Assembly (NCBI GenBank): GCA_942159475.1
Contig: OW804094.1
Location: 21,247,067-21,311,066, forward strand
Direction: 5' to 3'
Origin: Sthenelais limicola
Lineage: Eukaryota; Annelida; Polychaeta; Phyllodocida; Sigalionidae
DNA: 64,000 nt
Positions within the stretch are counted from its first letter, which is position 1; each line of letters opens with the position of its first letter. The position numbers and the translations under genes are program-made. The notes below the pieces were generated by a model. The model did no database searches, was not told where the DNA came from, and saw only the letters and a list, made by a program, of their open reading frames with translations. Positions 33,346 through 44,396 of this stretch are shown here, one piece after another.

Positions 33346-33499
33346 GAGGTAGCCTTAGAAGACCAACATTGTGTTGACAGAGCTATTCTTTTTGCCAACG
33401 TCATTGATCGGCTTCATGTATATTTAACGGGACTAAATATACTTATGATATAACCAAGTCATCATAATGTGGACACAATATTATATATATTATCATGTT

Positions 33500-33620
33500 A
33501 TATGGTGAATCTGGGTAAGACCATAAAGTGCCTTTCTGTCTCTTTTATCTGTCTCTCTTCCTTCTTCTCTATCTCTATTTCCTGGGTATAATATACACTG
33601 CCTCCCTCCTAGCTCTCCTG
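33500..33620 (-). repeat. Composite minisatellite D fragment, minus orientation
   Basis: Carries GGGTAAGACCATAAAGTGCC and TCTCTATCTCTATTTCCTGG, the reverse of module b. Confidence 0.8.
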
Positions 33621-33631
33621 CACTACTCAGA

Positions 33632-33742
33632 TGTCCGTGATGTTTACTACCATTAAAATTGGCTTAAGCTCATCTATTCAAATATGATAATATCTCAATA
33701 TCCATTTTGCGACATGTTACTCATTTCCCTGAAACACATCAC
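33632..33742 (-). mobile_element. M2 fragment
   Basis: Retains only the terminal 110 bp, ending GAAACACATCAC. An M1 copy begins 15 bp on. Confidence 0.65.
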
Positions 33743-33757
33743 ATATAGAGTCCATAT

Positions 33758-33992
33758 AAGTCAGATTTTCAGAAAATGTACAATTCGCCTTCACCAATCC
33801 TCTCAAATAACCCACATTTAAGCAAAAAATAAGCTTTAAAATACAGTTTAACATAACAGAACTGATACTTTAAATCAATGTGATACTAAATATACTCAGA
33901 TATACCCTGTATTCATCATTTGTCAGTCTAATTTATCAGAATTTCCTAAATTTGTAGAGCTGCCAATTGTACATTTTCTGAAGATCTGACCC
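33758..33992 (+). mobile_element. MITE family M1 copy with ATAT target duplication
   Basis: 235 bp; first bases AAGTCAG instead of GGGTCAG, otherwise complete. Confidence 0.8.
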
Positions 33993-34044
33993 ATATGTGG
34001 AAGAGGATCACATGTATGGTAAGCTGTTTAAGTAACAATTCAAG

Positions 34045-34390
34045 AAACAGTGTGTTATCAAAAGAAACACTGTTTTATGTTGATAAACACTATTTTATCT
34101 CAAGAAACATTGCTTTTTTAGATAAAACACTGTTTCTCAAGATAAAACAATGGTTTATCTTGCCTAACTGTTTGAAAAACAGTGTTTCTCATTGCTAAAT
34201 GTGTGTCCATTGGAAAAACAGTGTTTCTCGAGATAAAATAGTGTTTCTTGAGATAAAACAGTGTTTCTCGACTCAAATCAGTGTTTCACGAGAGCTGTTT
34301 CTCGAGATAAAACAGTGTTTCTTGTGAAAAAACAGTGTTTCTCGAGATAAAACAGTGTTTCTTGAGGTAAAACAGTGTTTCTCGACTTAA
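34045..34390. repeat. AAACAGTGTTTCTCGAGATA minisatellite, part 1
   Basis: About 22-bp units with AAACAGTGTTT, itself a near-palindrome, plus CTCGAG. Interrupted at TTAA by K2. Confidence 0.9.
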
Positions 34391-34958
34391 AGGTAAATAC
34401 CAGTGTTTACTTAAAAAATGAATGAATCATGGAATTTTCTTTAAACTTTGGATTTAGAAAGAACTTGGTTGGGGGAACCCAAAGAGCCCCCAAAAACCAC
34501 ATGTCATTGGATTAGTTTTTATTTCAGAGACCACTGAAATTTATTACTGTTCACTGTTGAAGTCTATGGAAAAACTGGTATTTCCTGCATTTTCCCCAAT
34601 AGCATATGATTGAATCATACGATTTTCTTTAAAATCTGCATATACATTGCTGACATGTTATTCTACCCTCCCAATTAAAAAAAATAGGGGACATTGAACT
34701 AGAAAAAAAGCTATTCAGCTAAACGTGTATCACAATGAGCTTCCCCCATTGAAATCAATAGTGAAAGGAAGTAAATTTCACTCATCCCTAAAACACAAAA
34801 TAATATGATAACATCCAGTTTTCTTGGCATTTTGTATTCCCCCAACCATGTTCTTTCTCAATACAAAGTTTGAACAAAATATATTGACTTCTATTGTTTC
34901 ATGCATTAGTTCCTTGAAATCCCGCCTGCTGCAGTGCTGACAACACTGGTATTCATCT
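34391..34958. mobile_element. TTAA-target element K2
   Basis: 568 bp with inverted ends AGGTAAATACCAGTGTT and AACACTGGTATTCATCT, flanked by TTAA at 34,387-34,390 and 34,959-34,962. The minisatellite continues in phase on the other side, which proves the insertion. Internal sequence is unlike K1. No transposase. Confidence 0.8.
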
Positions 34959-34960
34959 TT

Positions 34961-35085
34961 AAAACAGTGTTTCTCGAGATAACACAGTGTTTCTCATGAT
35001 AAAACAGTGTTTTATGAGATAAAACAGTGCTTCTCGGGATAAATCAGTGTTTCTCAACTTAAATCAGTGTTTCTCAGCTTGGTCT
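34961..35085. repeat. AAACAGTGTTTCTCGAGATA minisatellite, part 2
   Basis: Five to six further units after K2. Confidence 0.9.
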
Positions 35086-35089
35086 TGGG

Positions 35090-35630
35090 AGGGACCATGA
35101 TATGGTGTGAAGGGCTGTAGGTATGTAGATATGTTAAGGACCAGTGATATGGTGTGAAGGGCGGTAGATATAGATATGTTAAGGTGATGTGGTGTGAAGG
35201 GCTATAGGTATGTAGATATATTAAGGTGATGTGGTGTGAAGGGCTATAGATATAGATATATTAAGGTGATGTGGTGTGAAGGGCTATAGGTATAGATATA
35301 TTAAGGTGATGTGGTATGAAGGGCTATAGGTATGTAGACATATTTAGGTGATGTGGTATGAAGGGCTATAGGTATGTAGACATATTTAGGTGATGTGGTA
35401 TGAAGGGCTATAGATATAGATATATTAAGGTGATGTGGTGTGAAGGGCTATAGACATAGATATATTAAGGATGTGGTGTGAAGGGCTATAGGTATGTAGA
35501 TATATTAAGGTGATGTGGTGTGAAGGGCTATAGACATAGATATATTAAGGTGATGTGCTATGAAGGGCTATAGGTATGTAGATATATTAAGGTGATGTGG
35601 TGTGAAGGGCTATAGGTATGTAGATATGTC
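35090..35630. repeat. Minisatellite of about 38-42 bp
   Basis: About 13 units of AAGGTGATGTGGTGTGAAGG, GCTATAGGTATGTAGATATA. Units differ by presence of TATG/GTAT. Confidence 0.95.
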
Positions 35631-35632
35631 TG

Positions 35633-35646
35633 GTTGCCATGGTAAA
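35633..35646. promoter_or_regulatory. X-box-like motif (RFX site)
   Basis: GTTGCCATGGTAAA, close to the RFX consensus. It directly precedes a frame (35,639-35,884) that runs into repeat, which I do not accept as a gene. Confidence 0.25.
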
Positions 35647-35799
35647 GCTGCTCCTGGTGTGTATAATATCACAGGTGTCAGGGAGAGGCACAGGTAGGGA
35701 CTGGTATAGGAGCAACTCATGGCTGTATAAGCCTCATAAAGAGCTGCTCAATGTGACAGTCTGTGAGTGGAAGGTCAACTACTGGCAGCAACACATGGA

Positions 35800-37320
35800 G
35801 CAGATGGAGGAGAGAGAGTGGGAGGGTGGGAGGGGGCGGGGGGGGGGGCAGAGGGGAGAGAGGTGGGACGGGGTGGGGAGGTGAGGAGGTGAGAGAGGAG
35901 GGGAAGGGGGACTGGGGGAGCAGATAGAGGAGGGAGGGTGGGAGGGGACGGGAAGGGGCGGGGAGGTGAGGAGGGGAGAGAGGAGGGTGGGAGGGGGCGG
36001 GGAGGAGTTGGGGAGGGGGCGGAGAGGGGAGGAGGGGAGAGAGGAGGAGAGAGAAGAGGGGAGAGAGGAGTGGAAGGGGGACAGGGGAGAGAGTGGGAGG
36101 GGGCATGGAGGTGAGGAGGGGAGAGAGCAGGGGAAAGGGGACAGGGGGAGCAGATGGAGGAGGGAGGGTGGGAGGGGAGGAGGGGAGAGAAGAGGGGAGA
36201 GAGGAGGGGAAGGGGGACAGGGGGAGAGGGTGGGAGGGGACAGGGAGGTGAGGAGGGGAGAGAGCAGGGGAAAGGGGACAGGGGGAGCAGATGGAGGAGG
36301 GAGGGTGGGTGGGTGGGAGGGGAGGAGGGGAGAGAGGAGTGGAAGGGGGACAGGGGAGAGGGTGGGCGGGGGCGGGGAGGTGAGCAGGGGAGCGAGCAGG
36401 GGAAGGGGGACAGGGGGAGCAGATGGAGGAGGGAGCGTGGGAGGGGGCGGGGAGGGGAGGAGGGGAGAGAGGAGGGACAGGGTGACAGGGGGAGCAGATG
36501 GAGAAGGGAGGGTGGGAGTGGGTGGGGAGGTGAGGAGGGGAGGGAGAGAGGAGGGGAAGAGGGACAGGGAGGTCAGGGAGGGACAGAGGGAGGAATACAT
36601 AGCAGATGGAGGAGGGAGGGTGAGAGGTGGCGAGGAGGAGAGGAGGGGAGAGAAGTGAGGAAGTGGGACAGGGGGAGCAGATAGAGGAGGTTGTTCAGGG
36701 AGAATTGGGGGAGTGGGTGGGAGGGGGTAGGGAGGTGAGGAGGGGAGAGAGGAGGAGGAGAAGGGGAAAGGGGGAGAGTGAGGCACAGAGGGACAGAGGG
36801 AGGGACACATAGCAGATGGAGGAGGGAGAGTGGGAGAATTAGGGGAGTGGGTGGGAGGGGGCGGGGAGGTGAGGAGGGGAGAGAGGAGGGGAAGGAGTGA
36901 GTGAGATTGGTTGCTTTACACCCTTTGAAAGGTTATATCAAGGGCGGGAAAGCTGAGAGGGAGGCAGATCATACCCAGGAAATAGAGATAGAGATGAAGG
37001 GAAAGAGAGGGACAGAGAAAATAGACAGAAAGGCACTTTATGGTCATACCCAGGACCAAGAAGAGGGAAAGGGGGACAGGGGGAGAGTATCGGGCAAGAG
37101 GTCAGAGGGAGGGACAGAGGGAGGAACAGGCGGAGAGAGGGAAGGACAGGGGAATGAAGGTAGGGGCAGGGGGAGATGGAGCTACAGAGGGAGGGGCAGA
37201 GGGAGGGGTACAGGGAGGGACATAACGACAGAAAGAGGGAGGGAGAGACAGAGGAATTAACAGAAGCAGGGAGGGACACAAGGGGGGACAGGGGAGGAGA
37301 GGGAGGGACAGGACAGGAGG
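35800..37320. repeat. G-rich minisatellite tract (1.5 kb)
   Basis: Plus strand is almost all purine with dense GGGG/GGAGG runs. There is a loose higher-order unit of about 80-130 bp ending AGCAGATGGAGGAGGGAGGG. A composite-D module is embedded at 36,895-37,060. Strong G-quadruplex potential. Confidence 0.93.
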
Positions 37321-37330
37321 AGTGAGGAAA

Positions 37331-37420
37331 AGATTTTCAGAAAATGTGCAATCGGCGGCAATGCAAATTTGGGAACTTCTGTCAAATTAGATTAAAAAAT
37401 GATGAATAATGGGTATATCA
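37331..37420 (-). mobile_element. M1 fragment
   Basis: Left 90 bp of an M1 element joined to the end of the G-rich tract. Confidence 0.6.
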
Positions 37421-37857
37421 CCTTGATTATTCAATACCTTGATTATTTTTATAATCTAAAAAATATCAATATATACAAAGAAATGCAATTCATCCACACA
37501 CATCCACTATTTATTGAGCATTAGCTACAAAACAGTTATTAAACTAATTATTCTTTAACAGAAATGAAACGTATCATAATATAACCAACTTCACTTTGGT
37601 GGGATATCTTAGTGCTAGTCTACTTGCTACAACTCAGACACCACTTATATTAGTAGTATATGAAAATGAGCAAGTGACTCCGGCACCAAATAAAGGAACT
37701 TTTGAGGTATCTTTGTCAAAAAACCATCCAAAATCCAAGATAGTTTGTGTTTTGATAATAAAATATCCATTAGTTTCATTGAAAATGTGTTGAATATCTT
37801 GGAAAAATAAATAGATATTTTTAAAAAAAACATGTGGATATTTCCTATTACATATAT
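37421..37857. other. AT-rich spacer
   Basis: No element recognised; short frames only. Confidence 0.3.
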
Positions 37858-38092
37858 GGGTCAGATTTTCAGAAAATGTACAATTCGTCTTTACCAATCC
37901 TCTCAAATAACCCGCATTAAAGACAAAAATGAACTTCAAAATGCAGTTTAACATTACATAACTGATACTTTAAATCAACGCGATACCAAATATACTCGGA
38001 TAAACCTGGTATTCGTCATTTTTCAGCCTAATTTATTAGAAGTTCCTAAATGTGTAGAGCTGCTAATTGTACATTTTCTGACAATTTTACCC
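37858..38092 (+). mobile_element. MITE family M1 copy with ATAT target duplication
   Basis: 235 bp, subtype A (GTCTTTACCAATCCTC). Confidence 0.85.
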
Positions 38093-38161
38093 ATATATCC
38101 TGACATATTTGTGATAAAACAAACCCATGCATTTAATACAGAGACTAATCCTGTTAGGCTT

Positions 38162-38511
38162 AATAGGGGATTTGCATAGCCGCCATTTTGAATCTTGATT
38201 CGCATGGAATTATGGGACTAATAGTACTCGATAGAATCGATAGAAAACATGCCATGTTCAGCATGGACTATGTATCAATGCTCTAATGTCAATACCCATG
38301 TATCATACATGTTTCCATAACACAAGTCCCCATCTTTCCCATCATGCATTTGGTATTCGTAGATCATTTATTGAAGCTGTGATAATGGTGAAAACATTCT
38401 TGTAAATTTCAATAAAAATATTCCCCAAAACTTGGGTGTCAGATTTCAACAGAATCCATCCCAGGATGCATTGCCACAGGCATGCGCAGTGGCACATACA
38501 AGTCCCCTATT
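38162..38511 (+). mobile_element. MITE family M3 copy
   Basis: 350 bp with both ends (AATAGGGGATTTGCATAG ... AGTCCCCTATT); best reference copy in the window. Confidence 0.8.
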
Positions 38512-38616
38512 ACAAATAAAATAAAAAAAAAAAAAAATCCCCTTTTCTGTCCTCATTCTTTTGGGTATTTTTTTACTCCATCTTGATGTTTAGTTTCAGA
38601 AAGTTCATTATTATAT

Positions 38617-38851
38617 GGGTCAGATTTTCTGAAAATGTACAATCCGCCTTCACCAATCCTCTCAAATAACCCACATTTAAGACAAAAATGAGCTTCAAAA
38701 TGCAGTTTAACATGACAGAGCTGTTACTTTAAATCAATGTGATACCAAATATACTCAGATATACCAGCTATTCTTCACTTTTCAGCCTAATTTAGGAGAA
38801 TTTCCTAAATGTGTAGAGCTGCCAATTGTACATTTTCTGAAAATCTGACCC
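38617..38851 (+). mobile_element. MITE family M1 copy with ATAT target duplication
   Basis: 235 bp, subtype A. The DNA just left (38,538-38,590) matches the text after hammerhead-like motif 3 at 43,258-43,305. Confidence 0.85.
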
Positions 38852-38915
38852 ATATCACAAATTAGCTTGTACCAACGCCACTGCCATGCTTGCTAGTTAT
38901 GCAAAACATGCTAGT

Positions 38916-39356
38916 AAAGGGTGGTCTCCACTGACTGCGGTAAGCTCTGTGGTAAGCCTTGCAATGGTTTGTGCTGGTTCTGTAGGTGGAGAGGAATGAT
39001 GAGGTTCTGCCTATATGGGTCAGATTTTCAGAAAATGCACAATTAAACTTCTTCAATCTTCTCAAATAACCCACATTTCAGACGAAAATAAAGTTCAAAA
39101 TATAGTTCAACCTAGCCAAACAGATTGCTAGAATCAATGCAATGCCAAATATTGTCAAATTTACCTAGTATTGACCAAATTGCAGCCTAATTTTGAGGAA
39201 TTTACTAAATGTGTACAGCTGCCAATTGTACATTTTCTGAAAATCTGTCCCATATAGTTCCTTGGCCATGTAGGCAGGACCTCGCCACTTCTCACCAACA
39301 CAGCACCATCACAAGCCTTACTGCAGAGCTCATCGCAGCCAGTGGAGACCACCCTT
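38916..39356. mobile_element. Inverted-repeat element Z, interrupted by M1
   Basis: Left arm (38,916-39,012) begins AAGGGTGGTCTCCACTG and the right arm (39,256-39,356) ends CAGTGGAGACCACCCTT; the arms are complementary over about 95 bp. M1 39,017-39,251 occupies the centre. A shorter copy is at 12,511. Confidence 0.7.
39017..39251 (+). mobile_element. MITE family M1 copy with ATAT target duplication
   Basis: 235 bp, subtype B, inserted at the centre of element Z. Confidence 0.85.
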
Positions 39357-39554
39357 ATGGAATGCAAACTTTGCCACTTGCGATGATACGCACATTTGCA
39401 CTACATGTGTTCCAACACACACCTCATGAAAGACCATATTGCAGATGCCCATAGTGTGGCTCTGAGCTCTGGTATAATATATTATTCATATTGTACAATT
39501 ATTCTGCTCGCCATATATCAGACTATTGCCGCCATTGCTGTTCCACTGTGCATT

Positions 39555-40370
39555 ACATGAGTGAGTGAGAGAGATTGGTTGCTTTACGCCCTTATCAACA
39601 CATTCAATATGGTTATATCAAGGGCGGGAGAGCGGAGAGGGAGTGAGTAAGTGAGATTGGTTGCTTTACGCCCTTATCAACACATTTAATATGGTTATAT
39701 CAAGGGCGGGAGAGCGGAGAGGGAGTGGGTAAGTGAGATTGGTTGCTTTACGCCCTTATCAACACATTTAATATGGTTATATCAAGGGCGGGAGAGTTGA
39801 GAGGGAGTGAGTGAGTGAGATTGGTTGCTTTACGCCCTTATCAACACATTTAATATGGTTATATCAAGGGCGGGAGAGCGGAGAGGGAGTGAGTGTGTGA
39901 GATTGGTTGCTTTACGCCCTTATCAACACATTTAATATGGTTATATCAAGGGCGGGAGAGCTGAGAGGGAGTGAGTGAGATTGGTTGCTTTACGCCCTTA
40001 TCAACACATTTAATATGGTTATATCAAGGGCGGGAGAGCTGAGAGGGAGTGAGTGAGATTGGTTGCTTTACGCCCTTATCAACACATTTAATATGGTTAT
40101 ATCAAGGGCGGGAGAGCTGAGAGGGAGGCACTTTATGATCATACCCAGGAAATAGAGACAGGGAAGAAGGGAGATAGAGACAGAGTAAGAGACAGAAAGG
40201 CACTTTATGATCATACCCAGGAAATAGAGATAGAGAAGAAGGGAGATAGAGACAGAGAAAAAGAGACAGAAAGGCGCTTTATGGTCTTACCCAGGAAATA
40301 GAGATAGAGAAGAAGGGAGATAGAGACAGAGAAAAAGAGCCAGAAAGGCACTTTATGGTCATACCTAGGA
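39555..40370 (+). repeat. Composite minisatellite D
   Basis: Seven 79-bp-type modules then four 75-bp-type modules; module homogeneity is high. Confidence 0.95.
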
Positions 40371-40576
40371 CCAGTCTACTGGTTTCCTTATGAAATCAAT
40401 GGCAAGTCTGTTGATTCACTCTCAGTGCACTATTGGACTGCTACTTTAAAAGGCAGAAAGAGCATTGTGAAGTTGCACTTAAATCAAACACATCAAATTG
40501 TAGTGGAACGTCATGTGTGCTTTTAAAGAAGCGCAAACATCAGTATTTAAAAGCGTATAGTGCTGTTACCGCTTCT

Positions 40577-40811
40577 GGGTCAGACTTTCAGAAAATGTAC
40601 AATTCAACTTCGCCAATCTTCTCAAATAACCCAAATTTCAGACGAAAATAATGTTCAAAATACAGTTCAACCTAACCAAACAGATTGCTAGAATCAATAC
40701 AATGCTGAATATACTCGAATTTACCTAGTATTGACCAAATTGCTGCCTAATTTAGCAGAATTTACTAAATGCGTACAGCTGCCAATTGTACATTTTCTGA
40801 AAATCTGACCC
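40577..40811 (+). mobile_element. MITE family M1 copy with TTCT target duplication
   Basis: TTCT at 40,573-40,576 and 40,812-40,815. Because this tetramer is neither palindromic nor TA-containing, it fixes the duplication length at 4 bp. Confidence 0.88.
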
Positions 40812-41326
40812 TTCTATTGGACCGCTCTGGTTTCGCTCTAAATTCACTTGTTTGGCCATTGGGAAAAATAAAAGAGTGGACCATGTGTCATTGTCTGATT
40901 GACTTTATAATGCTTTTCTTGATAAATATCTACTGATATATCTATTTCCTTGTTGAGGTTCCTTTTCGCTAACCTCCTGTTGACAGCACTTCTCCACAAG
41001 TACTGGAATTTGTGTACAACCTTTTCTTTCCTTCTCACACTTAACTTGCAAGTTCAAATCGGTATCTTTAACTTGATAACTTTGTAACCCTATACCTGTT
41101 TGTATAACTGTTCAAACCAAATCTAACTGGAATTCGTATAAGGCATTCGCCGGAAGAAATGATATGAAATGTGTTAACCACAAGAGCGATCCAGTGGAAT
41201 CACACCTTCAGGAATGAATCTGTAAAGAGTCATAAATGTACTCTTGTTACTTGGTTAAGGCAGGGCTCCACCAAAGCGCATGTGTTAAGGTAGGGCTCTA
41301 GATAGGTGTCATCGTTTGTTATATAT
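40812..41326. other. Spacer with a MITE-R end fragment
   Basis: Contains GAGCGATCCAGTGGAATCAC (41,185-41,205), matching the right end of the element at 45,764. No gene recognised. Confidence 0.4.
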
Positions 41327-41561
41327 GGGTCAGATTTTCAGAAAATGTACAATTCGCCTTCACCAATCCTCTCAAATAACCCACATTTAAGACAAAAATC
41401 AGCGTCAAAATGCAGTTTATCATAATAGAACTGATACTTTAAATCAATGCAATACCAAATATACTCAGATATACCCGGTATTCTTCATTTTTCAGCCTGA
41501 TTGAGCAGAATTGACTAAATGTGTAGAGCTGCCAATTGTACATTTTCTGAAAATCTGACCC
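41327..41561 (+). mobile_element. MITE family M1 copy
   Basis: 235 bp; flanks ATAT and ATAC differ by one base. Confidence 0.82.
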
Positions 41562-41599
41562 ATACATGTTTCACACTAAATATAGACAAAAAGTTTTAT

Positions 41600-42005
41600 G
41601 TGATCCGTTTTAGGAAAATAAGTCATAAGTCGCAAAATATGAATTTTGAGATATCATCATATTTGAAAAGAGGAGATCAAGCTGATTCCAATGATAGTAA
41701 ACATGAAGGATATTTAAGAAGTATTTCTATATTTTATTTTTGATATTTTTATCCTTGGAAAAAAAGTTTGCAATGTTTCTGGATGGGTAATTATCAGTAA
41801 AGTAACTGAATAAACTGCATACAAAGGCCTTCAAAACGCAAGGATATATTTATTACAATGTCCTGAGATTTGTTACATGGATTCATATGCCTATAAGTGC
41901 TAACCCTCTAAATATCAGAACATTTCAATGAAGGGATTTTGTGAAAAAGATACTATGAAAAGTATCAATTTTGCCATTTATGTCTATTTTCCTAAAACGG
42001 ATCAC
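41600..42005 (+). mobile_element. MITE family M2 copy
   Basis: Full-length; flanks TTAT and ATAT. Separated from M1 by 38 bp. Confidence 0.82.
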
Positions 42006-42269
42006 ATATTTGGTCTGCCTACTACATGAATAGTAAAAATATTAAAGTATAACAGAGTGTACAAATATGTGGTTGTGTCATGGTTCAACAATGGTTCTGA
42101 AGTTTTCTTATTGGATCCTTAGCCTTACAAGCTGGAAATGTGTGTTCAGCTGGTTATATATCTACTAATGATATTACCAGTAATAATAAAATCAATAAAA
42201 GTAAAGCTAAATGGTTATAAGTAAACGGTATCTCATTCAATCTTGATATACATCCACCAAGGGGGATGG

Positions 42270-42390
42270 TCCTGGGTATGACCATAAAGTGCCTTTCTGT
42301 CTCTTGAACGATTCAACTTCATATTCTTGTATAAACAGAATATTGATGAATCCAGTCCCACTATATGGTATAGATAAATCATAATACGCT
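42270..42390 (-). repeat. Composite repeat fragments, minus orientation
   Basis: GGGTATGACCATAAAGTGCC (module b) followed by a 70-bp-minisatellite-like piece (GAATATTGATGAATCCAGTC). The same series in reverse occurs at 52,200-52,360. Confidence 0.7.
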
Positions 42391-43040
42391 CTCTTCCTCC
42401 CCACTCTCTATCGTTTTCTCTCCTTCATCTCTTTCTCTCTTTCTCTCACTCCCCTCTCCCTCCCCCTTTCCCTTCTCTCTCCCTCTCCCTGCCTCTATCT
42501 CTCCCACTCCCCTCTCCCTCCCCCTTTCCCTTCTCTCTCCCTCTCCCTGCCTCTATCTCTCCCACTCCCCTCTCCCTCCCCCTTTCCCTTATCTCTCCCT
42601 CTCTCTGCCTCTATCTCTCCCACTCCCCTCTCCCTCCCCCTTTCCCTTCTCTCTCCCTCTCTCTGCCTCTATCTCTCCCACTCCCCTCTCCCTCCTCCTT
42701 TCCCTTATCTCTCCCTCTCTCTGCCTCTATCTCTCCCACTCCCCTCTCCCTCCCCCTTTCCCTTCTCTCTCCCTCTCTCTGCCTCTATCTCTCCCACTCC
42801 CCTCTCCCTCCTCCTTTCCCTTCTCTCTCCCTCTCTCTGCCTCTATCCCTCCCTCTCTCCCTCTCCCTCCCCCTTTCCCTTCTCTCTCCCTCTCTCTTTC
42901 TCTCTTTCTCTCACTCCCCTCTCCCACCCCCTTTCCCTTCTCTCTCACTCTCTCTGCCTCTATCTTTCACATTCCCCTCTCCCTCCTCTTTCTGTCTCCT
43001 TGTCTCTCTCTCCCTTCTTCTCTATCTCTATTTCCTGGGT
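42390..43040 (-). repeat. CT-rich 58-bp minisatellite
   Basis: Seven units with an exact 58-bp period (GCCTCTATCTCTCCCACTCC, then CTCTCCCTCCCCCTTTCCC) at 42,491, 42,549, 42,607, 42,665, 42,723, 42,781 and 42,839. The reverse complement of the same 58-mer is at 51,950-52,200. Confidence 0.93.
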
Positions 43041-43160
43041 AAGATCATAAACTGCCTTACTGTCTCTTTTTCTCTGTCTTTCTCTCCCTTCTTCTCTATT
43101 TATATTTCCTGGGTAAGATCATAAACTGCCTCCCTCTCAGCTCTCACTCACTCCACCAAG
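43041..43160 (-). repeat. Composite minisatellite D modules, minus orientation
   Basis: Two module-b repeats (CCTGGGTAAGATCATAAACT) and the start of module a (CTCTCAGCTCTCACTCACTC). Confidence 0.8.
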
Positions 43161-43190
43161 GGGATGTAGTTATTATTAATATTACCAACC

Positions 43191-43227
43191 TCCTTGATAA
43201 AGGGCCATTGAAGCCCGAAACGTCGGA
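43191..43227 (+). ncRNA. Hammerhead-ribozyme-like motif 3
   Basis: TCC then TTGATAA, stem II GGGC/GCCC with an ATTGA-type loop, CGAAA and CGTC followed by GGA, which can pair with the leading TCC as stem I. GAAACGTC gives a stem III with no loop, as in the dimer-type ribozymes of Penelope-like elements. The first and sixth bases of the CTGANGA box are changed, so activity is doubtful. Confidence 0.45.
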
Positions 43228-43488
43228 CCCCCAATACAACAAACCTACATCAAATACCCCCCTTCTGTCCTCATTGTTTTGGGTTCCTTACTCCATCTTG
43301 ACTCATTATTAATATTGTAAGTTGGATGTTGTAGCAGTCAACAGTACCCAATTCTCACATAACGACCTTCATGCACACCTCCCCTGACAAGTAGTAATGG
43401 ATTATGGCAAGCCTGGATCACCATTACCTGCAGCATGCCTGGGGCAGAGCATGGATCATCACATAACCCTTGGCACTGCTTGCCATAG

Positions 43489-43861
43489 CAGGGCTGGTTA
43501 GCAACTCTATAGATCTATACCACATAGTGGGGCTGGTTAGCAGCTCTATAGGTCTATACCACATAGTGGGGCTGGTTAGCACCTCTATAGGTCTATACCA
43601 CATAGTGGGGCTGGTTAGCACCTCTATAGGTCTATACCACATAGTGGGGCTGGTTAGCACCTTTATAGGTCTATACCACATAGAGGGGCTGGTTAGCAGC
43701 TCTACAGATCTATACCACATAGTGGAGCTGGTTAGTATCTCTACAGGTCTATACCACATAGAGGGGCTAGTTAGTATCTCTACAGGTATATACCACATAG
43801 TGGGGCTGGTTAGTATCCCTACAGGTCTATACCACATAGAGGGGCTAGTTAGTGTCTCTAC
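43489..43861. repeat. 39-bp array, block 1
   Basis: About nine units GGGCTGGTTAGCAACTCTAT, AGGTCTATACCACATAGTG. Interrupted by foldback element E1. Confidence 0.95.
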
Positions 43862-44086
43862 TATAGCAATAGACAACGAGGATTTTAGCGTGAGAACGGT
43901 CTGTACTCCCATAGACGTCCCAAGGCCGAAGGCCGAGGGACGTCTATGGGAGTACAGACCGTTCGAATGCTAAATCCGAGTTGTATATTGATTTTAGTCC
44001 ATGATGACATGTCAGGTGGCGCCACTAGACCAACGCGGTCTGTAGTATAATAAGTGCACGCGAACTCTTACCCAAAATGGACTAAA
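43862..44086. mobile_element. Foldback element E1
   Basis: 225 bp inserted in the 39-bp array. Core hairpin 43,868-43,990 has 55-nt arms, the inner 28 bp perfectly paired, and a 15-nt loop at 43,922-43,936 that is itself partly palindromic. A tail follows in which TTTTAGTCCAT (43,992) is complementary to ATGGACTAAA near 44,077-44,086, closing the element. Confidence 0.75.
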
Positions 44087-44087
44087 G

Positions 44088-44396
44088 GTATATACCACAT
44101 AGTGGGGCTAGTTAGTATCTCTACAGGTCTATACCACATAGTGGGGCTGGTTAGCATCTCTATAGGTCTATACCACATAGTGGGGCTGGTTAGTAACTCT
44201 ATAGGTCTATACCACATAGTGGGGCTGGTTAGTAACTCTATAGGTCTATACCACATAGTGGGGCTGGTTAGTAACTCTATAGGTCTATACCACATAGTGG
44301 GGCTGGTTAGTAACTCTATAGGTCTATACCACATAGCAGGGCTGGTTAGTAACTCTATGGGTCTATACCACATTGAGGGGCTGGTTAGCAACTCTA
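44088..44396. repeat. 39-bp array, block 2
   Basis: Eight units continuing block 1. Confidence 0.95.

Noticed and set aside
35639..35884. 81-codon frame with a signal-peptide-like start after an X-box
   Set aside because: Only about 55 codons lie outside repeats, there is no recognised domain, and the frame ends in the G-rich tract. The short hydrophobic start may be chance.
35717..36810. Pro/Ser/Leu-rich minus-strand frames up to 343 codons and Gly/Arg/Glu-rich plus-strand frames
   Set aside because: Products of the G-rich minisatellite.
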